Source: QNYQ01 sp964542985
GTDB taxonomy: Archaea; Thermoproteota; Thermoprotei_A; Sulfolobales; Pyrodictiaceae
DNA: 10,910 nt
NCBI GenBank assembly: GCA_964542985.1
Contig: CAZIWH010000061.1
Span: forward strand, 1 to 10,910
Direction: 5' to 3'
Positions 1 to 5,418 of the stretch are shown piece after piece. Numbering within the stretch: position 1 is the stretch's first letter; each line of letters starts with the position of its first letter. The notes under the pieces were generated by a model that was given only the letters and a program-made list of their open reading frames with translations, was not told the origin of the DNA and did not search any database. The translations under genes and the position numbers were made by a program.

Positions 1-300
1 GAGCTCCCGTTCACAGACTTACTCGGCTCTAAACTAAGGCCTGTCTTGGTATTGAATGCCATAGACTTGGGCGACGATATAATAGTAGCTAAGATAACCA
101 GCTCCCCTGGTCTGCATAGAGTACCAATAACACAATCAGACTTAGCCATTGGCCGTTTAAAGAAGGAGCCAAGCTATATAGATTGTTCAAGTATTTTTAC
201 TGTAGAGAAGAAATTAGTGATAAAGGTCGTCGGCAGGCTCGCTCAAGAGGCTCTACTTAAGGTCAAGGAGGAATTAAAGGGTATTTTCGATTTAAAGTAA
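1..300 (+). CDS. MazF/PemK-like endoribonuclease toxin, N-terminus cut off by window
   Basis: The frame is open from base 1, so the start lies to the left of the window; 99 residues are visible up to the TAA at 298-300. Family members are mRNA endonucleases that act as toxins of type II toxin-antitoxin pairs. The visible part fits this: the GSKLRPVLVLN segment carries the conserved Arg of the first strands, ITSS carries the conserved Thr, LKKEPSYIDCSSIFTVEKK matches the usual L(K)xPSYxxxxxIxTxxK stretch, and a C-terminal helix ends the protein. Full members are about 110-120 residues, so only some 10-20 are missing. An antitoxin normally sits just upstream and would be outside the window. The gene is AT-rich, with many TTA and AAA codons unlike the genes right of 550, which suggests transfer. 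A TTG at 46 could serve as a start but would discard the conserved Arg, so I reject it. The fold assignment is by motif only. Confidence 0.8.
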   Translation, partial: ELPFTDLLGSKLRPVLVLNAIDLGDDIIVAKITSSPGLHRVPITQSDLAIGRLKKEPSYIDCSSIFTVEKKLVIKVVGRLAQEALLKVKEELKGIFDLK

Positions 301-364
301 AGAACACTTCTAACTCCTAGAGTAGAACACTCTATTTAGCTGCTATGCGTATCTCATTGTTGCT

Positions 365-383
365 GATATCCAACCTGGATATC
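365..383. repeat. Perfect inverted repeat, 7-base arms, 5-base spacer
   Basis: GATATCC at 365-371 is mirrored by GGATATC at 377-383 around the spacer AACCT. It lies 65 bases after the toxin stop and about 70 bases before the tRNA-like half. It could be a repressor operator, a recombinase arm site or a weak terminator hairpin. The sequence does not decide between these. Confidence 0.4.
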
Positions 384-407
384 CATGACGTTTATTAGCT
401 TGGAACA

Positions 408-418
408 CATATATATTA
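408..418 (+). promoter_or_regulatory. TATA-like box upstream of the tRNA-like half
   Basis: CATATATATTA is the strongest TATA-like run in the left part of the window. Archaeal transcription would start roughly 26 bases downstream, near 437-441. That is 10-15 bases before the tRNA-like half at 451, and too far from the macro-domain start to be its close promoter. It may drive an RNA starting just before the tRNA half, or be a chance AT run in AT-rich DNA. Confidence 0.4.
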
Positions 419-450
419 ACGATGCGAACTCGTGTATATCTTTGCGTTCC

Positions 451-494
451 CACACTGCGGAGATCCCGGGGTTCAAATCCCCGCGGGCCCACCA
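451..494 (+). tRNA. tRNA-like 3' half (partial tRNA; likely attachment site)
   Basis: The T arm is complete: stem CGGGG (469-473 region), loop TTCAAAT and stem CCCCG. It is followed by CGGGCCC (3' strand of the acceptor stem), discriminator A at 491 and an encoded CCA at 492-494. Upstream, CACACTGCGG reads as an anticodon, two loop bases and the 3' strand of the anticodon stem, followed by a variable region about one base longer than usual. An acceptor 5' strand would have to be GGGCCCG, and none is found upstream, so the D arm and 5' half are absent. Read as anticodon CAC with an acceptor of this kind, tRNA-Val is the best guess. The piece starts near the anticodon, the usual left limit of an archaeal tRNA attachment core. 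It is an integration scar or, less likely, the 3' part of a split tRNA. Confidence 0.6.
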
Positions 495-547
495 TCTCTC
501 CTCAGCGCTCCTCCAGCGTTAGCCCTAGCTTATTGTCATGTAGCTTA

Positions 548-1213
548 ATGCAATACGGAGCCCAGTGTATTAGGGCCCCCAGGTGCCTGGATCTCTTATA
601 TCTCGGTGACCGTGTCGTGGCGCTTGAGCCCCGTCTGACCCTCCGCTGTAATGGTGTAGAGATAGTGCTTGCAGTAGGCGACATCACGGAGGCTGAGTGC
701 GATGCTGTAGTTAATCCTGCCAACAGCCTCATGATAATGGGTGGCGGTGTAGCTGGCGCGCTCCGCAGGGCGGCTGGCCAGGAGGTCGAAGCTGAGGCCA
801 GGAAGCATGCACCTGTTCCAGTAGGCCGAGCTATAGCCACCGGCGCTGGGAGGCTTGCGCCAAGGATACGTTACATAATCCATGCACCTACAATGGAGAG
901 GCCAGCGATGCGCACCACTGAGGGCAAAGTGGAGAAGGCTGCATATGCTGCTCTCCATATGGCCTCAGAGCTAGGTGTCAGCTGCGTGGCGTTCCCCGCT
1001 ATGGGTGCTGGCGTTGGCGGCCTCGACGCGGAGGACAGCATGGCTGCCATGCTGCGTGCCCTGGATCGCGCCGTTGGTGAGGGCTTGAAGCTACCCAAGA
1101 AGATATTGTTCGTGGCCTACAAGGAGGCGGATTATAGGCACTTCATAAAGGCCGTAGAGAGGGCTAAGATGGAGAACTGTAGGCTTGAGAAAACGGGTGA
1201 GGGCTCCGCCTAG
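548..1213 (+). CDS. Macro domain (ADP-ribose binding) protein
   Basis: Macro domains bind ADP-ribose and related metabolites, and many remove ADP-ribose from proteins or process ADP-ribose-1''-phosphate. Numbering from the ATG at 548 (221 residues), the family marks appear in order: GDIT at 44-47, VVNPAN at 54-59, GGGVAGAL at 65-72 (phosphate loop 1), the YIIHAPTM strand near 109-116, and FPAMGAGVGG at 149-158 (loop 2). The rest is one compact domain, as in stand-alone archaeal AF1521-type proteins. The frame is open further upstream to 422 but would then read through the tRNA-like half, so a start there is unlikely. A GTG at 617 gives 198 residues, closer to the family's usual size, and may be the true start. 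The gene converges on the ArsR-type gene and shares the CTAG at 1210-1213 with it. The function class is sure; the substrate is not. Confidence 0.9.
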   Translation: MQYGAQCIRAPRCLDLLYLGDRVVALEPRLTLRCNGVEIVLAVGDITEAECDAVVNPANSLMIMGGGVAGALRRAAGQEVEAEARKHAPVPVGRAIATGAGRLAPRIRYIIHAPTMERPAMRTTEGKVEKAAYAALHMASELGVSCVAFPAMGAGVGGLDAEDSMAAMLRALDRAVGEGLKLPKKILFVAYKEADYRHFIKAVERAKMENCRLEKTGEGSA

Positions 1214-1560
1214 TCTTCAAGTATTATTCTTATCTCCCTGACTGTTGCGCGAACCACTTTCCGCACACCGCGGACGCCGGGCTTGTACTCGCTCTTCACT
1301 AGGCCTATCTCCTCTAGCCGCCTGACCTGGGTCGAGGCGTTTGCCTTGCTCTGGCGTATCATCTCAGCTATCTCCCCAATGTCTGCTTCACGGCGTAGGA
1401 GCTCCTTGAGTATCTTTATCCTCGTAGGGCTGGCAAGGGCACTGCAGACACGGTAGATGTACTCCTCACCCCTCACCTCTATCACGCCGTTCTTCTCTAC
1501 TATGCCTTCCCGTGTGGTCTCTTTCTCTCCCTCCATGACTGCATCCGTTTTGAGAACCAT
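1210..1560 (-). CDS. ArsR-type winged-helix transcriptional regulator
   Basis: This small protein (116 residues from the ATG at 1560) has the ArsR-type winged-helix layout. After an acidic N-terminal tail comes the helix YIYRVCSALASPTRIKILKEL, in which ASPTRIKIL is the typical first-helix signature. Then comes a helix-turn-helix (IGEIAEMIRQSKANASTQVRRLEEIGLV) and a wing (VKSEYKPGVRGVRKVVRAT). No metal-binding Cys pair is present, so it is not a classical arsenic sensor; the single Cys is near the first helix. A GTG at 1590 would add ten residues that look uncharacteristic, and an ATG at 1536 is a third option. An AT-rich box at about 1598-1607 on this strand would start transcription near 1577, upstream of the ATG at 1560. 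Its target is unknown, and autoregulation or control of a neighbour is only a guess. Confidence 0.85.
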   Translation of the reverse strand: MVLKTDAVMEGEKETTREGIVEKNGVIEVRGEEYIYRVCSALASPTRIKILKELLRREADIGEIAEMIRQSKANASTQVRRLEEIGLVKSEYKPGVRGVRKVVRATVREIRIILED

Positions 1561-1597
1561 ACCTTGCACCCAAGCGCACGTATTCCACACACTCTAA

Positions 1598-1607
1598 CCT
1601 TTTTAGC
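1598..1607 (-). promoter_or_regulatory. TATA-like box of the ArsR-type gene
   Basis: On the minus strand this reads CTAAAAAGGT. Its centre is about 26 bases upstream of a presumed transcript start near 1577, which lies shortly before the ATG at 1560. There is no convincing ribosome binding site, so the start remains partly open. Apart from this box I see nothing supported in the 150 bases between this gene and RIO2. Confidence 0.4.
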
Positions 1608-1744
1608 TATACCCCTAGATAGGTCTGAAGGAACTGCTACCCGGCTTGCGAGCATAGAACACATGCTAGTACAAGCCTATAGCCGAGGGAGGAGCCGCAC
1701 TGTTTCGGCGCATCTCTTCTAGGTGGCTGGCCCGGCTACTCGGT

Positions 1745-2584
1745 TCAGGCCTTCCCCTTGACGTATTTAAGTGCTTCCTCTATCTCTCTTTCAACACCGT
1801 ACTGTTTTTTGAAGAACTTCAGTATATACTCAACGTCGCGGCGCAGGAGCTGTTCCGCTTGCGGGTGCTCCCTCTCCACATACTGGGGCCAGTCTATGAT
1901 GTAGGGCTTCTCCTCCTCGTCCTCAAAGGAGACCAGCACATTGTATTCGCTTAGGTCGCCGTGCACTATCCCTACCTCGGTGTAGGCTATTCTGAGTGTC
2001 TCGAGTATCTTGTCGAGCATCGCCTCGGGATCAATGGGGTCACGATAACGGTAAAGCTCGACGCCCTCAATATATGCTGTGACCACGGCGTGGCGGCTGT
2101 AGCTTATCGGCTTTGGAACCATGGCGCCCACCCGGTAAAGCTCTTCGAGCGCACGGTACTCTCTCTGCCCCGACACCTTGGCGACCTGGAACCAGCTGGT
2201 GTACGGCTTCTCGGCGGCATAGTGGCGAACGAGCACTACGTGATGGAAACTCGTCTTGCCGACGCGGTGGAACTTCACTATCACATGCTCTCCCGAGGGT
2301 GTCAGCCCCGAGTAGACCTCGCTTTCCTTGCCTACGCCTAGCTTGTCGCCCAGCGCGTGGAGCACACCCCTTTTCACCAGGCTGTGCAGCGCGAGGATGT
2401 CCAGCCCCATGTAGGTCAACTTGTAGCCCACGTAGTCGCCCAGCCTTCTCTTGACTAGACGGAGCTTGTTCAACTTCTGAAGACTCGCCGCCACATGGGT
2501 TGAGGGAAGCCGAACCCTCCTTTCTATCAACTCCAGAGGGACGTACTCGTAGCGCGACATACCCTGCTCAACAGCCGCCAGCAC
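1745..2584 (-). CDS. rio2: RIO2-family atypical Ser/Thr protein kinase
   Basis: RIO2 is an atypical kinase/ATPase that, in archaea and eukaryotes, acts in the final maturation of the small ribosomal subunit. Numbered from the GTG at 2584 (279 residues), an N-terminal winged helix diagnostic of RIO2 rather than RIO1 covers about 1-75. The kinase core follows: nucleotide loop GVGKESEVY at 83-91, ATP-binding Lys104 in VIVKF, hinge region YIEGVELYR at 171-179, catalytic Asp210 in HGDLSEYNVL, and metal-binding Asp231 in IIDWPQ. All key residues are present. The reading frame is open upstream to a TGA at 2639-2641, and the residues there (KKLVPRDFK) resemble the family's normal first helix. The real start is therefore probably upstream of 2584, either at a CTG near 2626 behind a GAGGGG site or at the ATG at 2646 if one base is missing from the C run at 2635-2638. 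Confidence 0.95.
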   Translation of the reverse strand: MLAAVEQGMSRYEYVPLELIERRVRLPSTHVAASLQKLNKLRLVKRRLGDYVGYKLTYMGLDILALHSLVKRGVLHALGDKLGVGKESEVYSGLTPSGEHVIVKFHRVGKTSFHHVVLVRHYAAEKPYTSWFQVAKVSGQREYRALEELYRVGAMVPKPISYSRHAVVTAYIEGVELYRYRDPIDPEAMLDKILETLRIAYTEVGIVHGDLSEYNVLVSFEDEEEKPYIIDWPQYVEREHPQAEQLLRRDVEYILKFFKKQYGVEREIEEALKYVKGKA

Positions 2585-2676
2585 CTTGAAGTCGCGCGGT
2601 ACGAGTTTCTTGTAGGTCAGCGCCAGCAGCAGCGCCCCTCACCCATCCCTCCAGAGACGGGGAGAGACCCAGGCTA

Positions 2677-2687
2677 GGTTAATTACC
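2677..2687. promoter_or_regulatory. Shared AT-rich promoter box between divergent genes
   Basis: TTAATTA within GGTTAATTACC is palindromic and is the only AT-rich spot in the GC-rich 140 bases between RIO2 (-) and the nucleotidyltransferase-like gene (+). Counting about 26 bases outwards puts starts near 2656 on the minus strand and 2708 on the plus strand, both just before a purine-rich ribosome binding site. A single box may serve both directions. Confidence 0.45.
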
Positions 2688-2716
2688 CAGGAGCCTCCCA
2701 CATCCCTCCCACGAGA

Positions 2717-2725
2717 GGAGGGGGG
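2717..2725 (+). promoter_or_regulatory. Strong ribosome binding site of the first nucleotidyltransferase-like gene
   Basis: GGAGGGGGG lies a few bases before the ATG at 2728 and fixes that start. It is a near-ideal complement to the 3' end of 16S rRNA. Confidence 0.7.
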
Positions 2726-2727
2726 CC

Positions 2728-3177
2728 ATGACGACGCCGCTGCTACACGAGCTCTCGGAGCCCGTGCTCGCCGAGTGCGTAGAGCGGTTCCACGGGCTGC
2801 GAGGCCACGCGCCTAGGAGGGGCACGCCCTTCGAAGCCTATCTGCTCGACTGGGCCCATTTCAAGCGCCGGGTGGCGGAGGCCGCTGCCGAGTGTCTCCT
2901 ACACCTAGTACCAGCTGTGAGGCGCATCTACTACGCAGAACTCTCCGAGGACTACGCGGGCAGGGACATAGACCTCATAGTGGAGCTTGAGCCCACCGCA
3001 CAAGACCATGCAGCCACGGAGGTTGAGGAGACCATAGAGGCGATACTCTCCAAGCTCACGGAGGCCGCTGGCCTGGAGCTTAGGGCCTACACCGACACCC
3101 CAGCGCCCTTCGAGGTGCACAGGAGCGACATGCTGGAGATTAGGCCCCGACACCTTGTGCTACTGGCGTCAAGATGA
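2728..3177 (+). CDS. Nucleotidyltransferase-like DIDL protein, first of a tandem pair
   Basis: I do not recognise a named family. The protein has 149 residues and no membrane segment or signal peptide. A helical first part (about 8-60, with DWAHFKRRVAEAAAECLLHL) is followed by a strand, IYYAEL, and then GRDIDLIVELE at 78-88. That is the two-Asp strand typical of minimal nucleotidyltransferase folds, with Asp80 and Asp82 as candidate metal ligands. A helix (VEETIEAILSKL) and a later strand carrying PFEVH follow, where Glu could be a third carboxylate. The classical GSxxxG loop before the DID motif is not recognisable, so catalysis is unproven; a catalytically dead or highly divergent member is possible. 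It overlaps the next gene by four bases (ATGA at 3174-3177), implying translational coupling, and the neighbour is its paralog. Confidence 0.7.
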   Translation: MTTPLLHELSEPVLAECVERFHGLRGHAPRRGTPFEAYLLDWAHFKRRVAEAAAECLLHLVPAVRRIYYAELSEDYAGRDIDLIVELEPTAQDHAATEVEETIEAILSKLTEAAGLELRAYTDTPAPFEVHRSDMLEIRPRHLVLLASR

Positions 3178-3683
3178 ATTACACCCCCTGGACCGCCGCT
3201 GCAGACCCCACCTGGGCTGCCTCGGCTGTGCCCGGTCTCCATGTGCGTGATCTCCGCAACTGCATAGCCTCCAGGCTCCACACGCTGAGGCCTATGAACT
3301 TTCTCCTCGAGGAGAGGCCCGGGGAGGCGTGGAGGAGTCTTTCCTGGCAGAGGCTTAAACGAATGATAGCCCGCGCTGTCGCTTCCTGCCTCTGCTCCAT
3401 GGGCTGTAAGGTCTACCTCGCCGACCTTCACGGCGGTGAGCCGAGCGAGGGCCTCGGAGGCAAGGACATAGACCTCATACTTGACTGCACTAGCATAGTT
3501 GATATAGCTTTACTGGAGCAGCTTGTGGAGGGTATCACCGCCTCCTGGCTGCTCGAGGGGCTGGGCGGGGACCCTTACCTCTTCCTAGGCATACCCAACG
3601 TAATAGAGCTCCATGACACAAGTGAGTTCCTTTTCAGAAAATACGTGGAGGCGGGGCCGCCCTATGTGTTCCCTCTCTGCTAG
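3174..3683 (+). CDS. Nucleotidyltransferase-like DIDL protein, second of a tandem pair
   Basis: A paralog of the preceding gene, 169 residues, starting on the ATGA overlap with no separate ribosome binding site. The shared pattern is W-x-x-[FL]-K-R, then a helix with conserved Cys/Leu spacing, a YLADL strand, and GGKDIDLILD at 95-104 with Asp98 and Asp100. After that come a helix and a strand with VIELH matching PFEVH of the partner. It has a longer, Trp-rich N-terminus (about 1-40) of unknown role and an insertion (GGEPSEGLG) just before the DID strand. Tandem duplicates coupled in translation often form a heterodimer, but that is inference. The substrate, if any, is unknown. The stop overlaps the stop of the gene on the other strand within a CTAG (3680-3683). 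Confidence 0.65.
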   Translation: MNYTPWTAAADPTWAASAVPGLHVRDLRNCIASRLHTLRPMNFLLEERPGEAWRSLSWQRLKRMIARAVASCLCSMGCKVYLADLHGGEPSEGLGGKDIDLILDCTSIVDIALLEQLVEGITASWLLEGLGGDPYLFLGIPNVIELHDTSEFLFRKYVEAGPPYVFPLC

Positions 3684-4078
3684 CTTCTGCGGCTACGCAG
3701 CGCCATTGCAAGGTATACCGCGACAACGCCCACTATCAGCACGGCTAGCAGGAGTGAGGTGTTGCCGCTTCTGCCTCCGCGGAGCGGGGGCAGGCTCACC
3801 GTCGGGATTGTGACTGATATGCTTGGGAAGCTTATTGCCGGGGCTGTGGCCCGCTGTTCAGCTCTAGTAGTAGTTGTTGTAGCAGTTTTCGCTGCTACAA
3901 ATGTTGCGGTAGTTGTAGTGGTTGTAGCTGGTGCCGTGGTTTCCGTAGTCTGCTGTGTGAATGCGGCTGAGGGACTGGGCGTGACGGTGGACTGTGTGAT
4001 GTAGACTAGCTTCTCAGTGTAGACCGCCTTCTTGCCCGAGGCGTCTACGGCTACGAGCGTAACCGTAGTCTCCTTCAC
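3680..4078 (-). pseudogene. C-terminal Thr-rich stalk and membrane anchor of the broken phosphoesterase
   Basis: These 132 residues make no sense alone. They begin with the end of a beta-sandwich-like domain (TTVTLVAVDASGKKAVYTEKLVYI), followed by about 60 residues rich in Thr, Pro, Ser and Ala, including two runs of five or six Thr. A hydrophobic segment (LLLAVLIVGVVAVYLAMAL, about 109-127) and a basic tail, RSRRS, end the protein. This is the usual surface-anchoring arrangement of exported crenarchaeal proteins: a glycosylated stalk, one membrane helix and positive residues inside. The GTG at 4078 overlaps the upstream fragment's TGA by four bases, but there is no ribosome binding site. In this frame the upstream codons read PLKDV, continuing the partner if one base is added to the G run at 4087-4090. 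I therefore treat it as the shifted end of one gene. A separate coupled protein is less likely. Confidence 0.65.
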
Positions 4079-4926
4079 GTCCTTGAGGGGCGGACGACTA
4101 TCCTCACTGTGCTCCCTATGAGTGCTGGCACTAGCTTCATCTCGCCGCCAGGGTAGACCAGCTTCGCCTCTATCCGTTCTATGCCCCAGGAGTCATCGGT
4201 CACGTGGAACTCGAGAACCACCTGGCGGCCCTGGATCAGCCTAGGTGGGTATATAGAGGAGAGCGTTATTCTGGGCGGCTTCTCGTCCGGCATAGTGTAG
4301 GCTATCGCCTTGTAAACCACCCCTTCCTGGGGCGGTTTGTTAGTATAGGCATAGAGCACACAACCTAGGGGCGTGCACCGTAGCTTGTAGCTGTCCAGAT
4401 TCACTAGCTCAACATGTATCTTCTTGCCGACGTAGCTGCTGGGTAGGGACACCGCTACAACAGTCTTCTCCATTAGCTTGGTCACGTTGGTGCCGGTTAT
4501 GTTGAGCGCCATGGATACTGCGTGTGGCCCCTTGGTGTAGTAGACGTGGACACCTTCTAGGTCAAAGCTGGCGTGCCTGGTGTTGTAGGGGCCATCACCC
4601 ATTATGTCCATGCCACCGTTGGCTGTTAACATTACTACGCGGAAGCCATGGTAGTCGCCAGGCCTCACCGAGCCTCCGGTAGCGGTTATAACCACGTAGT
4701 TTATCGTTGTCCCATCTGCCCGATGAACCTCGGCATAGGAGTCTAGGTGAACATGGCCAGATAGCACCAAGATGTGCTTCGCGGGTGCGTCGTAAATACC
4801 TTCTATGAGAGTCATTAGGGCCTTCTTGTTTGTGAGCCAGCTACTGTATATGTACATGTACCTCGACCACGGCTTCTTGCTCGTCAAGAGATTGTAGAGC
4901 TGCTCAGGGCTGCTGACGTTGAATAC
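4075..4926 (-). pseudogene. Truncated calcineurin-like metallophosphoesterase, catalytic N-half missing
   Basis: The conserved LVLSGHVHLDSYAEVH stretch is the C-terminal metal-binding GHxH motif of calcineurin-like phosphoesterases. After it come strands and a beta-sandwich-like domain of about 100 residues (PRITLSSIYPPRL... onwards) as in exported archaeal family members. The earlier motifs that complete the two-metal site (DxH, GDxxD, GNHE) should lie 100-200 residues before GHxH, but only about 60 coding residues exist before an in-frame TAG at 4927-4929. The plus strand immediately beyond is a permease gene. The first usable start, TTG at 4887, has no ribosome binding site, and homology-like sequence continues upstream of it (SSPEQLYNLL). 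At the other end the frame is lost at 4075-4090. The gene is therefore broken twice and should be catalytically dead. It probably encoded a secreted, membrane-anchored phosphoesterase. Confidence 0.7.
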
Positions 4927-4940
4927 CTAGCCTCGAGACG

Positions 4941-4947
4941 CTTAAAC
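4941..4947 (+). promoter_or_regulatory. TATA-like box of the ABC transporter operon
   Basis: CTTAAAC is centred 25 bases before the TTG at 4969, the spacing expected for a transcript starting at or next to the start codon. A GGGAAGG run directly abuts the TTG. The box is immediately downstream of the point where the truncated phosphoesterase breaks off. Confidence 0.45.
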
Positions 4948-4968
4948 GGAAACTCTGGGCAGGGAAGG

Positions 4969-5412
4969 TTGACCTGGAGATACTTGTTTTTACCTACCTT
5001 CCAAGTTATCCTCATTCTCGGCTTCGTTCTGCCGCTGGCCTTCGTGCTTACTAAGGCCAGTGGATGGGGCGAGATCCTAACCCCGGACCAAATTGACTTC
5101 AGCCGCAGTGCGTTCAGTGACGCCGTAGTTGTGAGGCACGGCAGCCTTGGAGACATGCCGCTTGCGAGGATAATTATCCGGGGCTTCAACTTCGGCGTCA
5201 TAGGGAACAGCATATTCATAGCAGTAGTTGTGACACTTGCAACAATGCTTGTCGGCACTGTAATGGCGTTGCTTACTGGCTTCTATTTGTTTCCCGGCAG
5301 ACGTTTGTTCAAGATGCTCGCATTCATACCGCTCCTCATAACCCCATTCGTCAACGCCTACGTAGTCACGAGAATAGTTATGCCCAAGGCTGTTGACTAC
5401 AATGTTCTATAG
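4969..5412 (+). CDS. ABC importer dual permease, N-terminal fragment ending at an in-frame TAG
   Basis: This is the first 147 residues of a dual-domain permease of the type found in Fe3+, thiamine and spermidine importers. It has a membrane helix at about 8-28, an extracytoplasmic stretch, a second helix at about 72-98 and a third at about 112-132 (LAFIPLLITPFVNAYVV). The TAG at 5410-5412 cuts the first transmembrane domain in the middle, before its EAA loop, so the fragment cannot dock an ATPase. The frame continues unchanged after the stop (FIVSKLF...) into the next entry, so one substitution or a readthrough event separates the two. Full relatives are about 530-600 residues. The start is the TTG at 4969, with a TATA-like box 25 bases upstream. 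I annotate it as coding because readthrough would rescue it, but a pseudogene is equally possible. Confidence 0.75.
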   Translation: MTWRYLFLPTFQVILILGFVLPLAFVLTKASGWGEILTPDQIDFSRSAFSDAVVVRHGSLGDMPLARIIIRGFNFGVIGNSIFIAVVVTLATMLVGTVMALLTGFYLFPGRRLFKMLAFIPLLITPFVNAYVVTRIVMPKAVDYNVL

Positions 5413-5418
5413 TTCATA

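Noticed and set aside
301..330. Repeated GAACACT (302-308 and 325-331) as an insertion target duplication
   Set aside because: Seven bases, close together in AT-rich DNA, with no element between them.
422..547. N-terminal extension of the macro-domain protein reading back to an ATG at 422
   Set aside because: It would translate the tRNA-like half at 451-494 and encodes a Ser/Arg/Pro-rich stretch unlike the family; the macro domain begins well after 548.
502..1098. Long minus-strand frames opposite the macro-domain gene
   Set aside because: They are mirror frames of a GC-rich gene, with no motifs or ribosome binding sites of their own.
548..1560. Macro domain plus regulator as a DarTG-like toxin-antitoxin or defence module
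   Set aside because: No DarT-like ADP-ribosyltransferase is present, and the two genes are convergent, not an operon; a housekeeping macro protein is simpler.
1961..2454. Plus-strand frames opposite RIO2
   Set aside because: RIO2 is unmistakable on the other strand; these frames have no recognisable domains.
3840..3960. Short GTAGTTGTTGTAG-like tandem repeat or CRISPR-like array
   Set aside because: It is simply the coding sequence of the Thr-rich stalk on the minus strand; no regular repeat-spacer pattern exists here or elsewhere in the window.
4884..5258. Minus-strand frame that could supply the missing phosphoesterase N-terminus
   Set aside because: It is antisense to membrane helices of the permease, lacks the DxH, GDxxD and GNHE motifs, and is in a different frame from the fragment.
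5410..5412. Pyrrolysine insertion at the permease amber codon
   Set aside because: Pyrrolysine use is known in methanogens and some bacteria, not in Crenarchaeota of this kind, and no supporting machinery is in the window.
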